NCBI GenBank assembly: GCA_959347315.1
Contig: OY365806.1
Span: 52,815,862-52,879,861, forward strand
DNA: 64,000 nt
Direction of reading: 5' to 3'
From: Bimastos eiseni
Taxonomy: Eukaryota > Annelida > Clitellata > Crassiclitellata > Lumbricidae
Both the position numbers and the translations under genes were made by a program. Positions within the stretch are counted from its first letter, which is position 1, and every line of letters begins with the position of its first letter. The notes below the pieces were generated by a model that saw nothing but the letters and a program-made list of their open reading frames with translations, did not search any database and was not told the origin of the DNA. Shown one piece after another: positions 26,401-38,400 of the stretch.

Positions 26401-29400
26401 TTCGCCTACCCATCGCAAAACTTCCATATTCCGAGAAATAGTTATTTATCTGTTATAACTTACTTTCCCTTTATGCCAAATATTTATTTATCTGTTAAAA
26501 TTTACTATTCTATCAAGCCAACTGCTTTTTGTCATAATCGCTCTGAATTTGTACCAATCATGGCACCGAAACTCCATTATTATTATTGTTTTCATTCGTT
26601 ACCAAGTTGACCGCGTAGACCACTCTTAGACGTAGACTATAAATAATTCTGCGCATGCGCTTAACCACTTAAATAATGACGTCTGCAGGAATATTCCCGG
26701 CGCCGTTCTGTCTGCTGGCGAAGTTATTCGACAGCGTAGCCTACTCCAGTGGTTCTTAAGCTTTTTAGAAACAGGGACCTGCTGTATATTTATGAAGTTG
26801 TTGGCGGACCACCAATTAGAAATGCAAAATTTTATCTGGCAATCGTATCCAAAATAATGGGAAATTAGAGGGAGAAGCTCCTATAGGGCCTATAATATCT
26901 TAATATTTTATTGAGGTTATTCTAAAATCTAACTAATGCGAAATAGTGTCTAAAATTTAGACTCTAAATCAATAAACGTTTTTTTTACGAATTTACATAA
27001 TTACATATGTTATTCATTGTTAATATAACTATAAATTTATTTCATTTTTAAAATGGTCTCATTACAAATAAACAAAAATATTCATACGATAGCGTTTCTT
27101 AAATTATCGCTCAATTCTATCAACAAAGAACAAACAGCTGGCATAAGAATGGTTGTGTTCAGTTGGGTTGCAATTTCAATCGCTAGGTGATCGAAGTCGT
27201 TCCTATGCCTAGCGATGACGGTGTGGCGATAATGGGAACTTTAGATCTAGATTCTAGATTGATTTTTTGCAAATTAAGCTAAATAATAATTTCAATGTAT
27301 AAATGTTTTTGAATTTAAAATATATTTAGAATTATTTGTATGTTTCCTGGAATAAGTTGAAATTTTTTAAAATTTTTAGTGATTGTTTCACGGACCGGTG
27401 ACTTGAGCTCCGCGGACCACTAGCCTACTCCAACCTTTGCGAATACCATACAAGGCGTATCTTTACTCTCGAAGTACGTATTCGCGAATAGGAGATATGG
27501 CGGTAGTAGACTATTCCTTTCTTCATACCAGCCCAGTTCTGTTACTCTCTTCAACCCATGGTCTCATTATACTAAGATCTGGGTCTTCTCGCTGCGCATC
27601 TGTTAACCGTTCCATAGCGTCGACTTCTAAGCCCGGTTCAGCCTCGTCAGACGCTTCCACAACTACTGCCCTCATGCTCCAGTCCTCCGACCCACAATTT
27701 TGGCAGGGCCGCCAATACATTGCATCGACGTTTCCCTGTCTTCTCCCGCGCCGATGGACTGCTTGGAACTCATATTCAGCAAGCCATTCTAACCACCGGC
27801 CTTTTTGGCCAATCGGCCCCGGCGTACGCTGGACCCACTGCAGGGCGGAGTGATCCATTAGCAGCACGAACGGCCGCCCAAACAGATTCTGTCGATAAAG
27901 CTTACAGAAGTTCGTTTCGTGTCATACAATAATTCCTTTCGGCCGAGGACAACAGTCTGCTACCATACACAATTACTCGTTCATCCCCGTCCGTCCATTG
28001 GGACAACACCGTCGTCAGTGTCACAGTCCAGAATGTACGTCCCATCGTCTATTGAGCAGGGCCAGGATCGGCGCAGTGGTCAGGACTAAGTTTCAAGTGT
28101 TCGAACGCCTCTGGCATGCGTCGTCCCAAATAAAGCTTTCCAACTTTTATCATTCAATGTCACGATCCAACCTTACGTCGAAAATGCATCTATTACGATT
28201 AGCAGGTATTTCACACCATCGTTATCTTTAGCAAAAGCTTGTATATCGACTAAATCAGCAGCCCATATTTCATCTATTCCACCAACGTACAACTTCCTCT
28301 TCCTAAAACGTCTTACTACAGGCTTATGTAACTCATTCGCGAGTTCATCAGTCCATTGTAAATTTAGGCTTATTTTAAACCTAACCTATTCGCTCTCGTA
28401 AGCTAGGGTTAGGAATATTATTCAACTCATTAACCATCACTCTATCGGTGACATTCCTAGAAGCTGTATCGGAGTGCTGGTCGTGAGCTAAATCATGATG
28501 ATATGCAGCGTTGTCGACTCTATTTGACGTGCTTTGACCAATCCTTAGGAGTTCCATCGGAATTCAACCTCAAATCAAGTCTTGTACCAGGACCAGTAAA
28601 CGAATGTCCGGCAAGTGCATCTCATCTAGATATATTTAGCCCACGGCAGCTTAATACCGCTGGTAACCGAATTTAAAGATCCAACTAAATCACCACCTTC
28701 AGAAGACTTCACGAATTGTCTTTGTCTGTCCACACATATCATATTGCCTCTAAGCATTGACCTTCCATTCTTCGTTGTAACATTTTGAATATTTTTTGTT
28801 TCAGTACGAGTTTTACACTTTACGCAATACATCCTTTATAAATACAATTAGATATATTTAAAATGGAAGTCAACGATTTATCGTGAAACGACATATTTAT
28901 CTAAGAGTTTCAGTAATCCTCTTTTACCTAGAAGTATAAGAGGGTTAATCGTAGGAAAGTCTGGATGCGGTAAGACGTCTCTATTGTTGAACCTACTTCT
29001 AAGACCTGGATTTTTAGACTACAACAATCTGCAAGTATTCGGAAGATCTCTCTTTCAACCAGAGTATATAATACTCAAACAAGCATTTGAAGAAAAGATA
29101 CCGAAAGAATCCATCATCGGACTATTCGGGTGCCAAGACAAGATCGCGAGAGAAAATGTACCTCCGGCATTCGTCATTGAGAAAATGGCTAAACACTCGG
29201 ATAAAAAATCTGATATATCTTCCAAGTTCTTCGAATCGTCTGAAGATGTGCCAGATCCGAGAGATTTTAAAAGAAGAAGCTGATGATTTTCGATGATTTA
29301 CAGTTAGAAAAGCAAAATAAATGTGATACCTACTACATCCGGGGAAGGCATAGTAACATTGACTGCTTCTACCTCGCTCAAAATTATTTCAAACTACCTA

Positions 29401-32400
29401 GACAGACAATCAGAGAGAATGCAAACTTTATCTGCTTGTTTCCTCAAGATCAGAAAAATATTAATCACATCTACCACGATCACGTAAGTACAGACATGCC
29501 CAAGGATGAGTTTAAGAAACTATGTGAAACAGCCTGGGAGCAACCTCATGGATGTGTAGTTATAGATCAGACTAGTAACCATAATAACGGCAAGTATTGA
29601 TACGGTTTCGATGAATTCTACATTCTATTATAAATAAATCTGTTGTGTTTTAAAAATGGAATCACTTCTACAAAAGATTGCAGACAACACTGCTCGTTAC
29701 ACAGAGCCAAAGTTATCGTTTTACACATTACTAAGTGATAAGAGTTCACAAATAAGGACCCGATTCATTCCGTTGATTCAGTTCGATAAAAGTAAAAAGT
29801 ATGAAATGGCTCTTATCAATCTGGAGACATATTTTTCATTCCCAGACATCGACGCGACGAACAACAGCTTACGCATTACCCGAATAATATGGATATGTGG
29901 GTTACTACAACCATTCCCGAAGGTTGTTGCGAAATTACAGACATTAACGGATACATAGTATGAAGTATGTATGAAGTAGTATGAAAGAAAACGAGCATCA
30001 TGATATGGTTAACGAAGCATAAAATATTCAGATAGAAGCAAACAGCAATACGTTGAGAGACCGTTGTACATATAGCGGAAAATTACATGGTTGATTTTGG
30101 CGTTGATCTCTATCGGAAAATATAGTGGATAATGAGCGTCAGTAATCTGAGAGTAACGAGTGACTTCCTGTACCAACGGAACGACTGATAATATAATTTA
30201 TACCTTTTTCCCGGCTATAAGATTATCGAAAGGGCGAGGAATTTTATATATCTTCCAATCACCCTACCCACGATATTGATGATGGAAACGTTTCTCACCG
30301 ATCAAAACGGCCAACTAATTAATGGTCCGACTGATAATATAATTTATTATAGTTGCAATAGGAAGCCCCGGTGATATCGCTCGTTACTCTCAGATTACTG
30401 ACACTCATTATGTCCACTATATTATCCGATTCTTGGTACCCTGCTGAAAACCGCCGTCTATCGAAACCGAAGGAGACTCGTTATGTTATGTCGATTACCG
30501 TGCCAACGAATAAAACTTGAATTCCATTTTAAAAATATTCTTCGATATTATAAAATGGAATTGAATAAAGCAGACACCTATCGCCTTCAGAAAATATCTT
30601 AAATTCAACAGGATATATTACGAGAACGAGACAAGAGAGAAGTAATTTGTACAAAATATCAAAAGAGTGTTAAAGTAGTCGATGCGTTGGGAGGTTTGTT
30701 TGCCCTTACATCTTCTGGACTAGGGGTAACTTTTCTAAGTACCGTCGTAGCCGCACCAGCCGCAGCAATCGTGGTATCTTTATCCGCCGGAGCTGGAACT
30801 TTGTGTCTGTTAGGAAGCCAACTCCGCAGAATATTATCGCTGCAGCAAGAAGAACATGCAAAAATCAAGACCATAGCCGAAGGGAAACTCAATTAGATCA
30901 GCGGATCTTGTTTCCAAAGCTTTGGATGATAATAATATCTCAGGCTTGGAATATTCTGTTATTCTAAGTGAATTCGAGAAATTTAATCAGATGAAGGAAG
31001 AGGTTAGAGGTAAACGCATAGATGAAGCGTCGAAACAATCACTCATTAGTGAAAAGGCATTCAAAAACGTATTGAATACCAATGAACGTAAATTAACGTT
31101 TCTACGTTTTATGTTTTACGTTTTTGTGTTTAAATGTTATGTCCTACGTTTTTTATTTTTAAATATTATGTTTCCTAGTTAAAAATATCGTTTATAAAAA
31201 TCAAAGACCCAACCAAACGTGATTTTATCGTTGAGAACTTTCTCAAGATGAAGCAGAATATTAGACAAGACTCGTTATCCGAGAAAATAGGAGACATTGG
31301 ACTTCAGCGAGAATAGCAAAGGCGTAGAAACCGATAATCGACTCGCAGTCTGGAATATCCAAAGAATTAGGTACTATAAAAGAAAACTCTATGGCAACAA
31401 CTGCCGCGCTTCGAGCATTGCCAGCCTCGATATCGGCATCGTTGAAAGCGATCCAATTCCCGCAGTATCCGTCGATAGACGCGTTCGAGGATGATCCCAT
31501 TTCAGATATTAGAACTTTGGAATTAGGTGATATCGCTACAAAATATTTAACAGAATATGCCTCGAACAAAAAGTTGACGGATACGACCTTTGGAATATAC
31601 TCTACAGGCGGTCGATTTTACATCGGGGACAGAGCAATCACGATCGAAGGTGATGATATAGCTATCGGAGATGTTACCTGTAAGGGAACTCCAGAACTTT
31701 GGATGTCGATCCAAGATATGGATTGAAGTTGGCTTTAAATATTGTATTGTTATATTAAAATGCAGTCAGATATTCTAAGATTTACTGGAAATATTATTAT
31801 AGACGAAGCAGTTGAGAGATATGAATGGCACGAGTACGAACCAGTGGTGAGGACAAATCTTAACAGCGCTGGGGAAATTCGCATCAATATCGAACTTCAA
31901 GATCTTTTCAGCCATCCCTCCGAGTCATACCTGCTATTCGAAGGTAGATTTACTAAGGCAGATGGAACCGCTTACGCCAATGCCGACGCTGCGGCTATTA
32001 CCAACAACGGACTCATGCATTTCATCAGCCAAATGTCGTATTCCTTATCGAATCAAGAAACCGAAAGCGTGTTTCATCCGGGACAACCACAACTGTGCTA
32101 GGGTTGCGAAAATATCCTAACGACTTTGGTATCGCACAAAGACTTGACCATGTATGGAATAAGGATACTAAGCTGTTGTGAGAAAATATTTTAATTCAAT
32201 TTTTTATATGAGAGATTTTTGTTTGTTGTTGAACAATGACTCATCATCGAAACTGGTGAACTATTGGAAATTCCCGTGACTTTTGACCTATTGATGGATG
32301 TTTTGACTAGAGGTTTAGGTGTGTGCATGAATTGTGACTCATCATCGAAACTATCGGAAATTTCTCGGACCTGTTAGACTGTATTGGTTGATGTTTAACC

Positions 32401-35400
32401 TAGGTCTAAGGTTTGTGTATGAATTGGTTATTTTAACCTAGTTATATGTTACAATTAGGTTTTTGTAACCTATTAGGTGGGTGAATTGACCAATATTGTG
32501 TGGTCGATGACCCAGATAGCGCGATTTGCTACTACTGTCTTTTAAACATTGCGGTACCGGACACTCAACTACATCACGGAGCTTTATCCGGAGTCACGAC
32601 ATGACCAAGACCGTCCTACGCAACAGGCGACACTTGCTAGGTTTCAGCTTAAGGTTCGCTACCCGCCGGCTCTCGAACATCAGCCTCAATCGTTCCAAAT
32701 GTTGATCTGGTGTTCTCCAAAAAATACACAAGACATGCTTCTAAGTTACACCGGGACAGGTGACAGGCGACCCAATAAGCCTCTGGATTGTAGCGGAAAG
32801 CCACTTGGTGGTAGCCACTACGTAGGTCCAGTGTGCTGAATCACCAACCATCGGCTAAGGCAGTCTTTCCTCGTTATTTAACTGCCGGTAATCCACACAA
32901 AACCATAGGGTTCCGTCCTTTCTACGGGCATGCACTACGTTGGACGACCACTCACTAGCAGCAGGTTCTTTGCGCTCAGACGCCAACAAATCACAAACCT
33001 GTTCGTCGATGGCCACTGGATTGGGAAGCGGCTGTCGTCGTAGGGGCTGCCCCACGGGAGGCGTGATAATCCTATGCTTCAGGACGGACGTCCTTCCTAA
33101 ATCCAATTCACTTTCAGAAAAGACGTCTTGTAATTTCAACAGCAGCTTGCCTAACCGCGCCCGGGCATCAAGCGTCACCGTCTCTGGAAGGTCCGATAAT
33201 ATTGCCTCGTAAGATGGCATGGAGCTAGCCGGGTATCGACCTACATCGGTCGTCAGGCTTACCTCTACCTCATCCGGGTGCAGGTAATCACCTGGTCCTT
33301 ACCCACCTGGACTGGGTCGTCGCTCAAATTCGCCACTCTCACACGGGGTTGCGTCGGCGCTATCCCCGAGCCCCGAAAAATGGCCACAGCTCGGCCAGGC
33401 AATGCCTGGCCGAGCTGTGGCCATTTTTCATTTATATTAACCTTTTGACCTCGAAATGACCTTGTATCATGTTTACCCGTTCTTTCGAATGTAGCCTTTG
33501 CCTGTCCGAGCGAACATAAGAAATGATCAACTAAATAGAACAATATTTGACTAAGTTGTGCCCAGCATCCCATTACATTGACCTTGAAATGATCTTTAAG
33601 CATGACAGCCATTGAATAATGGGTCTTCTCTAATGTAGCCCTTACCGGTCCGAGCTAATGCATAGAAATACAACCAATATTTGGCTGAGCTATGGCTATT
33701 TTACCATCATTTTAACCTTTTGACCTTGACATGACCATTGACATTATAGTTTTGACTCTATTGTTCTTTCCGAATCACCTTATGACCTTATAACAATATT
33801 TGGCTGATTTATGACCAGTTTCTTCTAGGTTGAACGTTTCACCCCTAAAAATCCATTTTTGGGGAGTTACCCCATGGTCGGATTTTGTTGAATTTTCAGT
33901 AAGTTATTCAGCATTGAATTCTGTGCAGGAAACCGTTCAAAAAAGCTTCTGTAGCAAATTTTCTAGGTCAAACTGTATTTTGCCTGGAATAATCTGTTCA
34001 CGGTGGCCACAGTGCCAGACGACGCTTAAATGCCTCTACGAGTTTATGTCGTACTCTCTATAGCGTTGCTTCTCTTTTACAAATGAACTGTTGATTATTT
34101 AATATAGGTAAGCACAGAATAAGCAAGTTTAACTTAATTATGGCACGCGTTTAATTAGTTCATTCAGAACGGCATTTTAATTTAATATAATTAATTGTTA
34201 GACAACGTCCAACAAAACATAGCGCTACATAAGCGTTTCACGTCTGAACGATCAAATCAACAAATAAAAGGCGCGCCATTGTGAATTTAATTATATATTC
34301 AACGTGATGATGTCATGATCAGCCAATGAGAAGATACTAGGTCGAATTAGGCATTCACGAAATCGAACTTTGAAGTGAAAACAGTAAGTTGAGCGAGATA
34401 TTGTACAGCGGAAAACTGCGGCTCCCGTATTTATCGAGATGCTAACTCAAGTTGCAATAGAAAAGAAGCTAGATGAATCGTCATGATTATCGTAGTGCTC
34501 TTAGTCGATGTGTAGAGAAGGCTGCCATAACTTCCTGGGAGTTATTTGGGCAACGATTGGGCATAAGTCGTTGGTGAACAGTCGTCGTCATCAAGCTTTT
34601 GAAAGTCAGTGACAGACTGCGATTTTAAATAATATCTAGCGATTGCGAAGTATTAGAGTTCCATTGCTTTCGTTATTTAACGTCTACTTCGGATTACGTT
34701 GACTGGGAATTATCGGCACCAAGTACTCGTATAGGGAAGTAACGGCATTTGTTTAACATTCAAGGACGATTGGAATATAGGAAGTCTAGTCCACGTGGTT
34801 CGACAACTTTTGACTAATGTCCTGGAATAGTCCTGCAAAGTCAATGATCTACTTGAGAAGAATCGAAGATACATTTGAAGAAACTGAACTGTCTGAATTC
34901 GGCATTAAGTGTCAGATAAGATTAGATATTCATTAAGTGTGCCGTTTATGTAAATAGAATCGTTGATTTAACTTTGAATTACATTGTCACAATATACTTA
35001 TTTAAAACTACAACATGTCTAGTGTCTTACAAAAGCTCTTTCTAAATTATATAATTATTTCCTACTGCCACGTGTTACGATGCAAGGCTTGTAACCTTCT
35101 GATCGAGAACTATTATATAGTAATCTTAAGGGCACTACACTCTCATGTATTAGTTTTTAATTTAGATTTAGTTTCATTTGTAAAATTTATGAATAAATTA
35201 AATTAATGTTAAATTAGTGTCTAAACAAGTGTAAAAATAATTTGTTTTACCAAACATTTTCCGCGGACCACTGGAGGTCCGCGGACCAGCACTTTAAGAA
35301 CCACTAACTTAAGGGACTGCTCCTACTTATAACTTATAACTCCTACTTGTAACTTATACTTTCAGAGTGAAACTCCAGGAACAGTTATCAATAGTTTCAG

Positions 35401-38400
35401 TCATTTCCTCACAGTCCCAATGACAGTTATATATATATATCTCGATGGTGGCAGAGAACATGGGTTGAGCCAATTTAGCTAATCAGTCGTCCTATGTCGC
35501 CTATGCAAGGACCTGATAAACATGGCTCAACAGAGAATTTAGACATTATTATTACTAAATTATATGTTTACACTTAACTCCAGTTAAAGATAAAGAAATA
35601 TTAATTTAAAATGTGTGATTTTCTTACTTTTGTACGTTTTTTAGATTAAATTGGCAGCATTTAGTACCGGAAGTATTCAGAAAGCAGGACTGCTCAACAG
35701 TGTTACATCTAAGCTGTGCGCGCGCGCACGGATCGCGGAGGCAGCGCATACAAGAATTAAATGTGAGCACACAAATATTTTTTTCAAAAAAATAGACCTA
35801 TTAAGATGAACTGTAAACCAATACAAATAACTTGAAGGCTAATTACAATACATGCAATACATCTTCTGCTCAAATTGCTCTAAGGCACATTTTAGAAAAG
35901 GAACTTCTCTTTATTGTGAGGCTTGCTTTTTCACTGCTTTGTAAGTGGTTTATTTCTTAATTAATACCATCTTATTCTATCGTCTTATTTTTATATAAAA
36001 TGATAACTCATTAAAATACAGTTTTAGTTATGACGATTTTGCCGTTACTAACTGAATTGAATACTAAATTGAATCATAAAGTATATAATGAAAACACTCA
36101 AAACAAGTGTGTTGTGCATTTAGTAGCGTAAGTATTCAGGAAATAGGACTGCACATTATCTCAGGATATGCACAAGAATAAAGTGATGGAAATAATAGGC
36201 AGAGGCGATATTTTGTACCTTCGTCCCAGGCGGCACTTTGCCTCGCAACGCCACTGGCGCCCACAATCTGTGATAGCTTGGAGGTCTACATGCCAGTGAT
36301 TTTGTTTGAGTCCAGCGTTTCCCGTTGCCAAGAAAAATGGGGGAAAGGTTTCTCGTTTGAGGGCCGACGCCGTTGCTCGACCACCCTTTTGCCTAATAAT
36401 TATTATTACAAGCAAATTAATAAAATGCAACGGCTCATTTTCTCATAGTTGAGTTTACACGGGACCAACTGAATGCCCAAGTTGCTGCATTACTTTTGCA
36501 AATAACGGATAAATTAAGTTTGCATGAGAGTACAATAGATAACCTACCTGCACGGTGAGGTCTTGGATACCTACTCGTTGTCCAAAGTAGGTCATCGTAG
36601 CGTTGACGAAATCAAGCGCTGACACAAATACAATGAGAACACTTAGAGTGACACCGATCACGGACACTGAAGCACAGGCTCCACTTACGAACGCGTCTAA
36701 CAAACCACTGTAGTTTCTGAAATAGAACGTTCAACACATTAGGATGGGTCTAAATAAAACAAGACTTGTTTTGTTCCTTGTAACTGTCAAGCCAAATTCT
36801 ACTGAAAACAAATATTATTTTGTGGTCAATCCAGTTGACAGTGTTTTTTATTATGTAGCTAGACTCTAGAGAACTTGGAGAAGATTGAAATTCTTGGCTT
36901 ACAACAAGTCACAGAATAAACTTCTTCTGTTCGTCGTCCTTTTTAAGCGTGGCATTACACTTTGTCGATTAAAGCGATTTCCCTTTCAGCTCTGCCATCC
37001 GTGAAGCCAGTATACTGAATTTGTTTCAGACAGTTTTGTGGTATCTTTGAGCCTTGGCTTTGCTTTCTGCCGTTAAGGCATCTTATAAAGATATCGTCTG
37101 TTTTGTAACCAATTGCAGCTGTCAACTGTATGTTGAAAGTGCTGTAACAGCATCGTTCTACGGTTTCACAAAAACAAGACGAACAAACATGCCAAATATC
37201 CTTGGATTCGCGATCAGTCAACTTGAACTGGATTTTTCTTTTTCATTTTTGGCGTGATGATTTTGGACCTGTAGCTCAAAATCACCTTTGTGCACACCAA
37301 AGCTGGTTTCAATTCATTATTCATGATAATGATTCATGATATTAGTTCCTTGGTTAATACCCAATTTCCATTTGATTTCTCATAACGTTTTAAATTCTAA
37401 CGCTTGCGCCATTGTCATTGATTACGGTGTTGGTTTTACAGCCATGTGTTACTGGATTAATGTGTAACTGGTTAAACACATCTGTAAAGTCTGATTCCAT
37501 TCTTCAGTACATTTTTTTTAAACACTGGATCAATTTAGAACAAATAGCCAATTGAATTTATAATCTTAGTCCTCGATCGGATCTTCAACTACTGTTTCAC
37601 TTCAGATGTTGCGCCATCGGTCAACTTGGGTTAGGATTACGGCGTAACAGTATTGACGAAAAGGCAGAGTGTATTACGATGAACAAGATTCGATGCGCAC
37701 TACGATTATGAACTAATGTTCGAAGTGACGAAAATAATAATAAAAGAGGATAACGCGTAAATGGCAAGGTGCAAAAGGTGGACGAAGCAACAGATTCAAA
37801 CGGATACTACCTCTTTTCGAAGATAAGTTTTTTGCTGAGCACAGATTTCTTTGGTTCAGGCAGAAGAAGCTTCGAGAAGACGATTGCGGCCGGAGCCGAC
37901 ATCAGAGAAGCCGACATCAGTTGACTGACTGGAATCTGTCATGGCAGACCCATCAAATTAGAAAGGTAGGATAGGCCGATACAAACTGGTGTGCAAAGTA
38001 AGAAATACCCAGAAGAATAGCTGGTGGCAGGCTGGCGCACACACGTTGACCCACCAACAGATTCTCGACTAGTAATAGTAATTATAATAGTGAATTCCTT
38101 CTGATAGGGACACCAATTCAAAGAAGCTTCTGCAACCTGGCAGAATATATAAAATCTATTGGAAAACCAATACTATCCAGCAGCAAAACACTTTGCATGC
38201 TCTAACGTTACAGTTTTACATCGCTTAAGAATCACGCGTAATGAGTAGTAAATGAGTATAAGTATCTTGTACTTTTTTTAATCGTTTATACCTATCCAAC
38301 ATACCTACCCCAATTGATTCGTACACAGGGAACATGCCAGCGTCAATGGTCGCTAGACTCGTGCAGAAGAGGGTGTGCAGCTGCGATATCGTCATCGTTC

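Larger units (their letters stand above)
28131..32536 (+). mobile_element. Polinton/Maverick B, 5'-truncated and decayed
   Basis: The right terminal repeat (32226-32536) ends GACCCAGATAGCGCGATTTG..TACTACT, close to that of Polinton A. The left terminal repeat is missing and the integrase stops at the gypsy junction near 28130. Gene order: integrase (-), zinc-ribbon/PLA2-like (-), packaging ATPase (+), minor-capsid-like (+), membrane protein (+), conserved unknown (+), major capsid N-terminus (+), then a deletion into the right repeat. There is no polymerase or protease, the two genes that Polinton A kept. Confidence 0.92.
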
